This document shows, in pieces, positions 1 to 13,033 of a stretch of 64,000 nt of DNA. Within the stretch, counting starts at the first letter, position 1; each line of letters opens with the position of its first letter. Origin of the DNA: Parus major. Its lineage: Eukaryota > Chordata > Aves > Passeriformes > Paridae. A model generated the notes under the pieces. The model saw only the letters and a program-made list of their open reading frames with translations. It had not been told where the DNA came from and searched no databases. The stretch is taken from the NCBI RefSeq assembly GCF_001522545.3, contig NC_031768.1:94987669-95051668 (forward strand). Reading direction: 5' to 3'. The position numbers and the translations under genes were made by a program.

Positions 1-1924
1 TTTATTTAATGTGTGTGAGCACGTGTGTTTGTGGGTTCACATCACTGCTAGCAGATTTCTCCTTCCCTACCCACGCTAATTACTCTGTCCATTAGTTCAA
101 AGTCTGAGAGAAGGGGGAAGGCAGAGATGATAATTAATCATGAACTGGACAGCTTGTGCTGTTTGAATTATTATTGTATGTGTCAAGAAGAGGATAATTT
201 TTGGTCATACTCCATTGGATCTGGATTCAGTGCCCACTGGAGTCAATGGACTTGGCTTTGTTGACTCCAGCAACACAGGATACAGCTTGTGGAGGCTGAT
301 CCACCTCCAGCTCACACAAAATGGCCCCATCTTTATTGCCATGAGATCTTTTCTGCAGGGCTGAGTATTTCCAGGCTCTCTCTCCCAATATTCCAGTGTA
401 ATTCCCCTTTGCTGGTAACTCACCAGTACTTCTTTAAAGGAACCAAGGGTGAATGATGTTGAGTGGCCCATCTGGGCATCACTGGGAGGGAGAGACAGCA
501 GCAGGGCTGAGGAAATTGGAAGAGACTGTGGATAGTTATATCAATGTGCTGCAAAAGGGAGAATCACCTGTGAAGAAGAATTCAGTGGGCTCTGAGGTGC
601 CTCCTTTGGGTTATAAAAGGTCTGGAAATGCACTATCATGTTTTTATTTTGTCATCTAGAGGGGTGGAATAGAGACAGAAAGATTTGAGGGGACCTGCCC
701 ACTATGGCTCTGGTCAAGAGCTTGTATGCTAATTCTCTTACTGGCTAGGAGAGTAGGTGGTGACAAAAACCTAACCCAAAAGGTATGATTATTCTTCATT
801 TCTATATGTGTTCTCCAGGCTTTTTAAGTACTTTTTCTTGTGCTGATGCTGTGCAAAATTTTAGTGAGGCTTTATTTATTTTGTCCTGGTTTTTTTTATG
901 TGAATCATTTGAGTCAGCTGCAGCTTCTTTAATGCCCTTGTTTTTCCTAACCCATCCATGAAGAGGTAAATAATTTATGCCAGTGTGACTTTTAAAGGGA
1001 TATTTATTAATTAATTCAAGCTACCTCTATTGTTTGGCTGTACCCAATGAACTGGTAGTAGCTATGGATAGACACAATGGCCTTCCCTGTGCAATTATAG
1101 TTTTATTTCCTTCTGAGAAAAACAGCCCAGTTTAATAAGTGTTTGAGCCTGGGCCTTGGTTCTGCTACAAAAGAGGGGTACTCTTAATATGCCTTAGCAC
1201 TTGGTGGGAGCCTAGGGAAGACAAAGCATTTTTGTAGCTTTGACTCTGGATAGTGAGCTGAGCTAGTCACCCTGTTAATTATGGACAGTAGCATGAATGG
1301 ACTGATCCTCAAAACCATCTTGATTTTGCAGATTAGGTCCACAGATCTGTAAATAAATCTTTCAGGTCTAGACACCAAATACAGGTGTGAAATAACTTTT
1401 TATTTGCTGCTTAGCTGCAGTTGCAAAGAAGCCCTGTCCCTCTAAGTGTGAGCAGAATGGAGTTGATTTGGCTTTCCATTACTCCATCTCTTATCAAATG
1501 CATGTAGCCCTGGCATGTGGGACTTGCCATACATAGTTTAAGAGAACATTTTTCAGCATCTGCACTTATGAAGGTGGATATTCCTTCCCTTTTCCCAAGA
1601 GCTCTTCCTCCCTTCTTCAGTGTAATCTCTCCTGCTGCTGTTTGCTTGCCTAAGGCTTTCATTATCCTAGGAATATGATCTCAGCCTGAAATCCAAACCA
1701 AGATGTAAACAAGAGAGCAAGTGGCAGAACTGTTCGTTTGGGGTTGTTGTCTTTTGTTTGTTTGTTTCTGGAGAAGTAACCTTTGTGTTTAGCATCTTGT
1801 TTCAATTGCTGAGCTGTTCCCATGTCTTTGAAGGGTTACTCTGCGCTTGTTTGTGGCACGCTGTTCCTAATCACCTCCGATTATTGCTGACACATATTTG
1901 GCTCGTTTTATCTGTCTGTGATCT
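1..1924. other. AT-rich non-coding DNA, no gene recognised
   Basis: No repeat family or coding region is recognisable. Short open frames on both strands are interrupted often and lack codon-like structure. A short GTTT-type run lies near 1754-1768. The last roughly 170 bases pass into the CpG-rich patch that follows. The stretch is most simply intergenic or intronic. Confidence 0.5.
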
Positions 1925-2500
1925 GGAGATGGGAGCAGGAGGAGGAATCGCCTTCTTAGCCTGCGATGGCAGTGCAGAGCCCGCACACGGCCCGGCAGGG
2001 TGAGACAGCGCTGGGGAAGGAGGGAAGATGCTGTTTGCTAATCCCGGTTCTCCTGCTAAAGGCGCTCCGGGCAGTAACAGCGCTGTGTGTCTGTCCCTGG
2101 CCAGCCGCGGGGACAGCAGCCTCATGCCAGCGCTGGAAGGGAGCTTGTTCCCCCTTCGCCATGCTCCTGACAGCGGTGCCAGCATGATCACGTCTGGGAG
2201 ACCCCCGAGTCCCTTTTGTTGCTATCTCTTCCCTCCCCAGCTGTCCTTGGAGGCCAGGCTGGAAGCTGGGTGTGCCACCCCCGGCCGATACTCGAGTGGC
2301 CGCGGTGTGCGGGAGCGAGCCCGGGGCACTGCAATGCTCCGTGTTGAGACACCGCCTGTGTGCTGTGCCGCTTCCAGCCCCTGCCTCCTCCCCTCCCCGC
2401 TGACTAACACTGCGGGAATGCGCCGAGCCCACGTCTCTCGGGGTTCTGTTTAAATTTTCACTTTTATTTTGACTTCTTGATTAAAAGGAGCCGAAGAGAC
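1925..2500. promoter_or_regulatory. CpG-rich patch, candidate CpG island or promoter
   Basis: CpG dinucleotides are clearly enriched: a hand count gives roughly 35 in about 570 bases, while neighbouring kilobases have very few. The densest part is about 2281-2440, with CGCGG, CCGG and GCGAGC motifs. A consensus-like donor, AGG|GTGAG, lies at about 1998-2004 on the plus strand, just inside the 5' edge. The patch ends abruptly in a T-rich segment after 2445, with one last CpG cluster (GACGCGCAG) near 2500. In birds such islands often mark transcription starts of genes or lncRNAs, but no exon is identified. Several overlapping open frames on both strands are explained by high GC and few stop codons, so they are not called as genes. 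It could also be an isolated GC-rich element without promoter function. Confidence 0.4.
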
Positions 2501-5500
2501 GCGCAGTTCTCTGGGCTTCTAAATAAGACAATGCTGTGCAGCTGGTGCGTCTTCAAAAATTAGCTATGGATTTTTAGGTCTTCCTAATTACTTCCTAATA
2601 CTCCAGAGAGAGCTCCCTTCTCAGAGAGCAGGTACTCAGCTCCTACAACTTGTGTCCTGCTAAGATTCAATAAGAAGAGCAGCAAAATCATTACCTGCTC
2701 CCAAAAGCTTAGCCTAAGAATTTAAAATATGCTGTCCAAGAGAATATGAAGGTTTGAAAAACAGCAATATTGTGGCTCCTAGTGTGGTCTTCTAGGCAGT
2801 GCAGAAATGAAAACAGCCTAAGTTGAAGGTCTCCTGAAAAAGCAAGTGCAATTCATATGCTGTGCTCATGTTTCTGGTGAGACCTTCCATAATTATTTCA
2901 ATATTAGCCTGACCAGTTAATAAGCTTTCAGAGTGGGAATGTGAATTGCTAATGAGGGTTTTCTTTCTGCCTTACAACTGGTCGATCAGTGATTTAAAAT
3001 CAAGTGAAGGCTGGGATTTCAAAATCTGAAGGATATTTTGCACTTGGCAATGTTTTCAGCCATTACTTCTAACTTTTGCATACTTGTCTCCCATAACCTG
3101 GAATAATGTTTTCTTGCCTCAGTCAACACCATCATTGAAGTAATGATGCTAAATTAGTCATGATCCAGTAACTTAGAGTGTGGGATGGTTCATCAGCACA
3201 GAGCTCTGTATGTTTTAGATTGCAAGGTTGGAGCCCACTCACCCACTTTGTTTTTAATTTTAAAAAATAAATAGCACAAGTTGGGATGCATTCTAAAACT
3301 AACAAAAATAGAGAAAGAAAATATGATTATTTTCAAGGTTCCAGCTCAAGGGGGCAAAGGTGAAAAGCCTGTAATAGATTTAAGTTATTAATTAACATCT
3401 ACTTACTGGATTTTTCCTAATTTATGACTTCATGTATTATAACTCCTTTGGTAAAACATGATAAACATGCCCAGTGAGTAATCATACAGTATGAACTGAC
3501 AAATAAAAATATCTTAGAACATAGCAGCTACAAATTAGTAGAGCCTCTTCTTGACTGGAGCAGATCAGAATTCACTCAACAAAACAGTTCATTGAAAGAA
3601 TGGCTTCTCAGTAGTTTTAATAAGGTAGAGGAATCCCCCTGGGTGCTGGAGAGGTGTTGGCTCTGCCAGGTGTGCTCCCCATGCCTGGAGCAGGACACAG
3701 CTGTAGTGCTGGGGGCTGAAGGGCAAGCCCCACAACTGGGCCAGAAATCAGCTGCTTCCTTATCAGGGACACTTTTTGGGTGTCTGTACTGTATTTTTGT
3801 CTGTGCCTGTACTCCAGGTGTGGGTGAGGGCTGTGGTGCCATCGCTGTGCTGAACTGACTAGGACGGACTCTGGAGGGTCAAGAAACTGCTGGGAAAGGT
3901 GGGAGCCCTCACTGGAGACCTCCAAGAGGCTTGTGATGATGGACATTTGTCTGTGCTTTTATTAAACAGGGCTGTGCAGTTTAAACAGAATATTAAACCT
4001 CCAAATGACCTGGATAGCATCTGCTTCCCCTCTAGTCTGCAGAATTTAATATAATAACCAGGGCATCATGAATGCTTGTATCTCATCTAGCAGGAGGGGA
4101 AATGAAGAGGAAGGCAGGCAAGTCTAAAAGCGTGGAGTCAAGAAGGTAAAGACCAAAGGGCTCAATGAGCCTCTCCCTGGAAGCTGGAGAGCTTTGTGTA
4201 GGGAGGAACACACAGTCCATCTTATTCTGATTAAGCCATATTTCAATAATAAATGCAATTTCAGTATGAGAGGCTGAAACATGACTGGAAATCAGTGTTA
4301 ATTAGATCAGTGGCCATTTTTCTTGTAGGAGGTTTGATCTCATACAGAATCCCCAAGGGATCAGGATCCTGCAGGAGGTGGATCTCCATATCTGCCTGCC
4401 TGCTGCTCTGCCTCCCATCATCGTGGCTATTTGCAGTCACTAATAACCTTGTAACTTGCCTGTAAGGCATTGTCTTTGCCTTATGGATTAGAAGCTGAAG
4501 TGCTGTACAGACAAATGACTTGCTGGAGGTCATGCAGGAAATCTCTGTGAGCACCAAAACTTGTAAACCTGTATTTCTGAATCATGACTTTAACATCTCT
4601 GTACCAGCTTTGGCTTGGTTAAGGCTGTGTTCCCGCACAGAATGAAAGACCGGAAAAAACCCCAAAAAGCACAAAACACGTCAAACCCCATGCTTGCATT
4701 CTTTAGTGGGAAACACTGCCTGTAACTCAAGCTTTTCTCTTATCCTCTGACCCTACATATTTCCGCAGCTGTCAGTTACTCTAAAGAGCTTTTCCTAGTG
4801 TGGTTACTTGGTCAATGAGTGAACCTTCAGGGTCACAAAGCCTTCTTGCCTGCTGCCTCTTGGATTTTTCTTTGTTTTTTTTTTTCCTTTTGGTGGTGTT
4901 AGAGGGCAGGCAAGGGAGGGACCTCAGAGGCAGGCAGCCAAGGGTGTGAGCAGTGCCAGGTTTAGTAATGGCTGTGCTGACATGGATTCTCGTAACTGCT
5001 GCCTATTCCTGCCCTGCCAGGAACAGCCCATTGGGCAGCAAGTTTTGGAGGCCTAATCAGTCCAGACCAATAATCTGTTGACCTGTACAGGGCTGCAGGA
5101 GAAACTCTGCACAAATGTGTGTGTTTTCTAGGCAAACTTATTAATTAAACGTAATAATATTTAAGTATCTTGGTAGTAGGTGTCTGGGAGCTACACAGTC
5201 TGATGAAGCACATGTGAGAGGCTAGGGAGGTTGGTGTGATCATCGTGCAGGATAGAGGGCACAGGCTGAGCTCAGGAGGGATACAGGGCAGCTGCTCCCA
5301 GGAGTGCCTGACCCCAGGGGCAGGATGATGCTGATCCCTGGTAAGCAGTGCCTTGCTCTGCTCATATCTACTCAGGAGAGGGTATGATTCCCTCCCACTT
5401 TTTTGTCTACCTCCTCTTGTGTTTATTCCAGGTCTGTTGGAGATGGTCTGCAGGCATTTTGAAATGCCCAAGCAAATCCTCTGTGTTGGTTCAAGCTTTA

Positions 5501-7256
5501 AAGCCCTCTGAACAGGCTGGACACCACTTTCTGATGTCTATAGGATTGGAAACTATCTTATTTTCAGTAATTGCTTAAAATGGGATGCTAACCTAAATTT
5601 TCTTCATTAAGCACAGTCTAGCTCTTTAACTGACTGATGAAGCAAACCCTGATATCTCATTTCTACATGTTTTCCTGCCCACTTTGAGTTCATTAATTTT
5701 TCCATTCACAATGTCAGAGAAGCAGCTCAAAGCCTAGTGCTCTGAAGGTGACTGTTCAAAGGAACAGCTTGATGGACATACTGATGTTTAGATATATTTT
5801 GAGGTCTTCTACCAAAAAAAAAAAAAGACATTATGTTCTAAATGCCAAAATATCATTATGGAAATATTTTGGAGAAAACTAAGTTTGTTTGTGGACTTTT
5901 ATTTTGAATTATCATATTTGTTGTGATTTGTAGTGGCCTATATCTGTGATAGAGTTGTAAATGATTTCCCTGACTGGGATTCTTTCACAAGTTTTAGCAC
6001 TGAACACATCTGTGCACTATTTCATGTTATTCCTTGGTTTTAAGAAATTTGTGTTTTCAGCCTTTTGTCCATTAAATGTGGTCATTTCCATCAGGGTGAT
6101 GTGAAGAGCAGGTGACCCATTTGTGGAGTGCTCTTGACTCGAGTTTTGCTGGGGCAAGGGCCTCAGCACAGAATCTGAAGTGGGGCTGGAAGGAACTGGG
6201 GGGCAGAGTTGGAGGCACTCAGTGAGACCCAGAGCCCCTTCCTCTGCTGGGGCAGACCTCAGCTGCCGTGTCACTGGGGAAGAGAAGGTTTCATCCGAAC
6301 CTTTTGTGTTGACACAAAGGGGCTTTGCATTGCTTAACTGCCTTGCTTGAGACAATGCTTCACCTTGTGGGGGATATCTCTGACAAGACACCATGATTTG
6401 AAGCATCTGTTTTGCCTCTGTGGGCTGCATGTGTAGGGATGTTGTCCATTCCTCCATGGTGTGAAAGGGTGTGCAAGCTAGCCAGAATCCAGCCTTCTAC
6501 AGACACCAAACACAGCTGCTGTGCAGCACTTGTGCAGAGTATCAGAAATCTTAATTTTTGCAGGCTGATGTGGACCAACTCACATGCATAAACCCAGCAA
6601 GAATAGATTGCTGTTTTTCAGAATTTTCATTTAATCAAATTAAAAAATCCCTAAACATCTGCTGCAATGAAGATTTTGATATTTCTCAGATAACGTGTAA
6701 ATACTTGTGACAATAGGGACGAGTTATACTCTATCTCTAAACAGCAGCTGAAATTTGCTCTTGATGTAGTTTGTAGAAGGAGCTCCACTCACTGGTAAAT
6801 TGCTAGGCTGTTATTTGTGATGACTCAATCCTGAACTGAAAAAAAAAGTCATTTGGAGCAACCACACCAAAAGAAAATGTGACTACCCTACTGGGAAATT
6901 CTGTATTCAATGCAAAATTACTTGTTTCATTATTTATTAAAATCAAAAATATTTGATGGTTTACTAATCTCATGCAGAGAAGCTACTGTACAGATTGGTT
7001 TAGAGAAAGTTTAATTATGGATGTAAGGGGAGTAGGACTGGAAGGTCTTTGAAAGAATTTGCTGTTTGTCTCTCTACATGTATGGCTGATATGGCTGATG
7101 CACACAGAATGCTTTGGTTTCACTATGACTTAAAAAAAAAAAAAGATCCATCTTTGTCCAAGACGTGACCAACATCAGTTTTGGTGCTTCTTTTTTTTTC
7201 CCTGACCAAATCAGCAATTCCACTTCCTCCTTTGCTCTCCACAAGGAGCAAATGCC
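2501..7256. other. Unassigned non-coding DNA
   Basis: No repeat or gene was recognised. Simple runs include an A tract at about 5814-5826 and a T tract at about 4875-4885. A 146-codon minus-strand open frame at 6017-6457 has no recognisable domain. Base composition is ordinary for avian intergenic or intronic DNA. Confidence 0.45.
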
Positions 7257-7915
7257 ACAGAATCAGAGAATGGTTTGGGTTGAAAGGAGCCATAAAGTTT
7301 GTCTCTTTCCAACCCCCTCTGCTATAGGCAGACACACCTTCCACTAGACAAGGTTGCTCAAGGCTTCATCCAGCCTGGCCCTGAACACTTCCAGGGTTGG
7401 GACATCCATAACTTCTCTGAGCAACCAGTTCCAAGCATCCATAATTTCTCTGGTCAAATCAATTCTCAGCACCCTCATAGTAAAGAGTTTTTTTCTAATA
7501 TCTAATCTGAAACATCATCTTTCAATTTAAAATTGTTACTCTCCATCCTATCACTGCACTTCCTGACAAAGAGTCCTTTCCAGTCTTCTCTTTAGGCCCC
7601 CCCTTGGGGTACCAGAATGTTGCTATAAAGTCTCCCTGGAACATTCTCTTCCCTAAAAGCTAAATAACCCCAGCCATCTCCTATGGGAGATGTTCCAGCC
7701 CTTGCATCATCTTTGTGACCCTCTTCTGGGTCTGTCTTATGCTGGGGACCCCAGAGCTGGATGCAGCACTGCAGGGGAAGGGGGGGTCTCATGAGAGTGG
7801 AATAGAGGGCAGAGCCACCTGCTTTGACATGTTGGCTGCAATTTAGATGAAGCCCAGGACGTGGTTGACTTTCTAGGCTGCATTGGCAGGTCATGCCTGG
7901 TTTGAGATCCACCTG
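7257..7915 (-). mobile_element. CR1 LINE, 5'-truncated 3' portion
   Basis: This reads as the reverse complement of a CR1 3' end. Next to the 3' terminus (left end, about 7257) is the GGTTTGGGTTGAAAGGAGCC block. The diagnostic stretches follow in order: CCAACCCCCTCTGC, CCTTCCACTAGAC, CCAGCCTGGCCCTGAACACT, the CTCATAGTAAAGAG block, and CCAGAGCTGGATGCAGCACT around 7750-7775. The right boundary is soft: similarity fades after the segment near 7880-7915 that matches the CR1 GGGCTGC...CTCATG region. CR1 is an autonomous non-LTR retrotransposon, and nearly all genomic copies are 5'-truncated, as here. The copy is moderately diverged, with small indels and a 33-bp internal duplication, and has no intact ORF. 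CR1 insertions usually lack target-site duplications, and none was seen. Confidence 0.92.
7403..7468. repeat. 33-bp tandem duplication inside the CR1 copy
   Basis: Units 7403-7435 and 7436-7468 both begin CATCCATAA and share TTCTCTG. The CR1 3' end normally has this segment once, followed directly by GTTCCAG...CACCCTCAT. The second unit runs into that expected sequence, so the duplication arose within this copy or its source. The two units have since diverged at several positions. Confidence 0.65.
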
Positions 7916-10900
7916 GTGCTGTGCAGATGGCTGTGTGCTGTTGGGGCTCTGCAGGGTTTGCTGTTCCTACAGGCACCAACTACCTCCTCAACAAAAAGTT
8001 CACCAGTGGTGGTCTGGAGACACTCCAAATTAAATATTGTAGACTTATCCATGACCATACCCTTTGGAAAAAGGTCATAGTTCATGAATTACTGTGTGAT
8101 ACATCTAAAGCAGGATGAGGCCTACCTACTTACAAGCAGGATGGGTCTGTGTGTGCAGAGATGCCTTGGCTGGTCTGCAGGAGTTGGTGCTGGCCCTGGA
8201 AGCATGCTGTTTCAGCAAAGCACTGCTGGGGGGCTTTCAGATTCCAGCCAGCCATGAGCCATGTGGATTCCTGGGACTCTTTTTTGCTCCTTTTGTCTCC
8301 TTTGGCTGCTCCAAACCAAGCAGAGCTGTTTCTAGAAACAACAAATGCTTTGCACCCACATGAAATGATTATAGTCTCATCCTTCTCACATCACCTGGAC
8401 TATTCCACTGCCACTGACTGTGGGCAAAGTCCTGGCTGCCTTAGTCTGAGACTGGCCAGTCTGAGACTGAGCAGTTTTCCTGCTGCATGGCTGGTGGGTA
8501 GGAGGGTGTACAAGAAAGTGGTGTCCCTATATGATGCTGTGGTAGTATGGCCTCAGGGTATCTTGTTCTTTTTGGGGTCTCCTGCACCAGCAGCTCTGGC
8601 TACATGGCCATACCAGGAAGCACAGTCACAAAAATGGTAGAGATATAAATTACAGAAACAAATGCTATCTGAGCTTGAAATAACTGTGTCATGCTTCAGG
8701 GTATCCAAGTCACAATTTGGATCAGATTGGATTTACTGCCTGTCACAAGAATTGATTCTGGCAGGGATAATCAGTACTGCCTCTTGAATGGTGCCAACAC
8801 ATTCATGCCCAAGAGATACATTCCTTGTATTAACACATGACAATCAAAATACTTCAGTGGTGGATGAATGTACTGAGGGGCCTAAATACACAAATCTGTG
8901 TGCTTGCTCAACCATGATGATATTTTCTGATTTTAGTTTCTGAAGTGAAAACACACCCTTCTCTGTGGCAGATGATCTTGTCAGTCCAGGTTGCTCTAGG
9001 CAGAGCAGATGTACTGTGTGTGTGCTTGTGTTACCTAGCACATGGTAGGGGGGAGAAACTATGCTGGTACCTTGTGGCCTGGATACACCTAGGAGAGATG
9101 GAGCCCTTCTAAATGTGGAGCTTCATGTAGCTGTACTGTTTAAACCTGCCTTGTCCATGTGTTGTGTGCATGTTGGTCATAAGGAGTTCACTTGAAGGTC
9201 AGGATTGGAGACTGCTCTGGGCAAGTATCTCCAGCAGTGCCATGGTGAGCACACCTGGAGAGCTGCACCAGTTTGTCTGGACCCTGTCCTCTCTCCAGGA
9301 GTGGTCATGAAGACAGGGACTGTGGTGGAAGGCAGGGCAAAGCAGGTGTACGTGTTACTGCTCCCCTTGTGAGGTGGTGCTCACAGTAACTTCCTGAAAA
9401 TAATCCAAGAATTTCTCTCGTGTACTTGTTCAGGGTTTTTACAGTATTATGTGATTGTGTGGTTTTACAGTCTTCTCTGCCTTCATGGGGAACTCCCCAT
9501 GAGTCAAGGTTTCAAGCAGCAAATAACCTCTATGAAAAATGCAATGCTTCCCCATTCCCTTCTCCTCACTTTATGTTCCTGACCCTCAGGGCTGGTTTGG
9601 CAGTGCCTCAGCTCCTGGCTCTGATGCAGGCTGGTCATGGACTGTGCAGGTGGTTCAGTCAAGCCCACCACTGCAGATGATGCAGTGCCTTCAGGTGGGC
9701 TTTGGGACAGGTGAAGAGGAAACCTCTGCTCTTAGATGTTGCTGCTGCTCTGCACTATAGATCTGGGGCCTCGCTGTGCTAAGTGATGCACAAACAAATG
9801 TTCCAGCTCCTTCTGCACTGTGTTACAGCACACTGGAATCTAAAAGAATTCTGCCATGGACTCGGGTAGTAATCCAAACAGACATATCTACGTTCTCTGG
9901 CTTTGCTAGCAAGAATTTGCCAAGCCACTTAAGGAAGCGAAGTAGTTTCCAGAGACTCTGCAAAGCTGCTTTGGCAGATATTTTATTAGACATCTTTGCC
10001 AGGAAACTGAAGCAATACCATGATATGGTAAGGGACTCTTAACTCTCTTCCAGTGTCAACATAGTGTGAACAAATAGCCAGCTGCCCCAGAGCTGTATGA
10101 AAGGATACACATCAAATACATGCTTGTGTGTAAGGCATGACAGATACTTGTCATAACCTTAAGCATATGACAATATGTTGCTATCTGGACCAGAATAATT
10201 ATTAGAAAAACACTCTACTGCATTCTGAGCATTCTCCATTTCAGTGCTGTTGAAAGCCATATTGTAGCCAAGATATGAATATTTTAAATGGTTTAACTTT
10301 ACGGTTAAGAAAAAGATCTCAGTTGCGAAATGAAATTCTTGTTATTTTTCCCCTGTCTCTTCTTGAAGAGAAGAGTGAGCCCCTTAGTACTGATCAGCAT
10401 TTTGTCAACTTATAAGTTGTATATAGCATTCAGGGCAGACTTGAAATTCTACTTGAAATTCCTTTTTTAAATGAACAGATTGATAAATTAAAAACAGAGC
10501 TGCAGAGCTCTATTTGCTTCAACAATTGATGTTAGTGGGAACAAAAAAATCACTGGAAGTTTCATGCACTACTTAGTTTGCATTTCTGGGATTTTTAGAA
10601 TAACCAAATATGCATCTTTTAAGGAGTAACTGAATTCAGTTTATGCAAAGAATGCCAGTGTTAACATTTTTTTGTTTTATGACTTTCAAATTTGCTGTCT
10701 GACAGAAGCATATAGCTTTTCACATTAAGATAGGCTCTCTGCTCTCCTCACTGTCTGAATAAAAGGCAGAAACTGACACTTGTGCATTATGATATTTATA
10801 CTGATGTACCTTTTGATGCAAAACCATTTTTTTTCCCCTACTTAATAGGCAGCTTCCTTTATGTGGTACTGAGTGCTAGACAATGAACCCCAAGTGATTG

Positions 10901-13033
10901 TAATACTCTCTAGACGCTTCAATTATGTCACTTTTTCAGAATTCTGGTGTGGAGCAGGATCATCCAGCCTGCTTGAGCAGCCATCCTCCTCCCTTTCACA
11001 ATATTTAAAATGTTTTCCTAAAAGGTGAGGTTGTTTCAAGTGCTCTAAGTGTTGAGTCAAGACTGCCTGGGTAAATCAAATAGCAGAGATGCCTTATTTA
11101 GCATGAAGTGAAAAAAACTGTGATGGATTCTTATCTCATGAAAAACTGGTCATCTTCCCATCATCCTGGAAGTGCCCCAGTTGCACAGCATATACCACTG
11201 GGGCAGAAGGCATTCAGCATGTGAAAGCTGAAGGTGTTGAAAGTTCACTTGTGTTTTTAACTTTAAAAAAGATGTTTGTGGAAGAGCTGTAGGGCGTACT
11301 CTGATACGAAGGAATGATGAGCAATGGCCAAGAGTACAAAGGTCCTTTGGCTTTATTGCCTGGCTCTGGCATATTTGTGTATTGGGGCTCTCCAGGAGAG
11401 GTGGGATCTGCCTCCAGGGCAGATGTCATTCATCCATTGGAAAGTACACCTGCCTGTTGCAAAACTGTGGAAATGAGGCACGCTAGCTTGTTTGTTTTTC
11501 AGAAATGGTGGGGCTGCAGGGAAACGATGAGGCTTTTGAAAACACTGTGTAAAGTTGAAATCAATGGGCAGTCTGGCACTGTGGCAGCCAGAGCCTCCAA
11601 GGATTGTGATTCAGTCCTGGCTGCAAGCTGGCACCTGTGGGGTGGTGGTCAGGACAGGGACATCACTCCTGTTCTCATCAGTCTGGCCAAAAGAGACAGG
11701 AGCAGCTGTGCTGTTATGCCTCACCAGAAGTGGTGGGATACCTAGAAGAGGGTCCTGACAAGGAGCAGTACCCAGGCTTGGCCTTCTCCTGCCTGATGTC
11801 ACTTGACCCAGCTCTTCTACCTCATCGTGTGCTCAACTTGTGGAGTAGACTCTTCACAAAAAGCTCCATCTGGATTGATATTGATCATCTTCTAATATGG
11901 GCTTATCCCACTGTGTAGAAAGAATAGAGGTTTTTAATTGAAGAAACAGAGAATAATGTGGTGGTTGCATTTTCAAACATGTAGGAAATGTAGATGTGGT
12001 ACTAGGACAAAGAGTGTTGCAACAGGTCATTGTATTGTGGCAACCCTGAAGGAGATTCAGCTGGATTAAAGCTCTGGCTTTTCCACCAAAGCAGGTGCCT
12101 TTTGTCCTTGTATGATGGGCTAACAGGCTGGTAGTGCTGGAGGCTGATGTTGGTCAGCTCTCTTTAGCACTTTCCTCCTTGAGAGCACCTCTTTTGTTAA
12201 TGCATTGGGGGATATAATGAGGAAATGAAACAGGTAAATACATCTTTTGTAGGTGTATACTCATCCTCCTGTTGTCGTAATGGGAATTTGCACTTTTAAA
12301 ATCTGTATTGACACAATTCCTCAGAGTCTGAGGTAATAGGGATCAACTTCTGTTGTGCCAGGATGTGAGTCTTGAGATCAGCATGGCTGTGAGCCATTGG
12401 AAATATTTTACTTGGTATGAGGAGAGATGAATAGCAGGGTTGTATGTCAGGTCTAGCTGAATAAAGACTCCAGTTAATCTCTGCTGAGGATTTTCAAAGG
12501 GAAGTATTTATCCTTGTGCCAAATGTCTTTACCTGATATGTCTGACCTTGGGTGCTGTGTATTTCTCCTCTAAAGGATGTGAGATTTGGCATGCTGCTGA
12601 TTTGCTAGTTTTTTCCCTGAGAAGGGCAGGTGTGGGTGTACTTCTGCTCTGTTCCAGTGCACCACTGCAGAAGTGGTGAGAAGTGAGGGCAAACAGAGCA
12701 AGGCCCTCTTGAGGGGTGAAGGTCAAGGTGTGTGCAACTGGCCTGCTAATCAATGTATCTCAAGTGCAATAAGAATTTAAGATAGAACTCCTCCACCTAG
12801 AAGTTATTCTTATAAAATTGTGGATTTATATACACAGGGAAATACAAAGCTCTGGGGGGAAAGTCGATATCTGCTGGATATCACTGTAAAAACCAAAAGT
12901 GCTTAGTCTCTTTCATTTTTATTTTAAAAAAATCGCCTCCATTTAACAGTGTAACAATGACTTCAGAATTCTTTAGGTTATGGTCTCAGAGCAGAGGGAC
13001 CAAATTATTGAAAAACTTAACTTTGCTGAAGCA
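7916..13033. other. Unassigned non-coding DNA
   Basis: No recognisable repeat or gene. A 15-bp direct duplication (AGTCTGAGACTGG...) lies at 8443-8472. A short open stretch with splice-like borders at about 9953-10027 is reported as a lead. A 143-codon plus-strand open frame at 11314-11745 shows no domain and is not called. Confidence 0.45.

Noticed and set aside
1871..2453. Overlapping frames of 106-158 codons on both strands
   Set aside because: Same cause as above: GC-rich DNA. Products are Ala/Gly/Pro/Ser-rich with no recognisable motif.
6017..6457. 146-codon minus-strand open frame
   Set aside because: No domain, no splice context that stands out, and a length near what chance allows in 64 kb.
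8443..8472. 15-bp tandem duplication (AGTCTGAGACTGGCC)
   Set aside because: Real but very short; small replication-slippage events like this are common.
11314..11745. 143-codon plus-strand open frame
   Set aside because: Composition is not protein-like in any consistent way and no domain is recognisable; probably chance.
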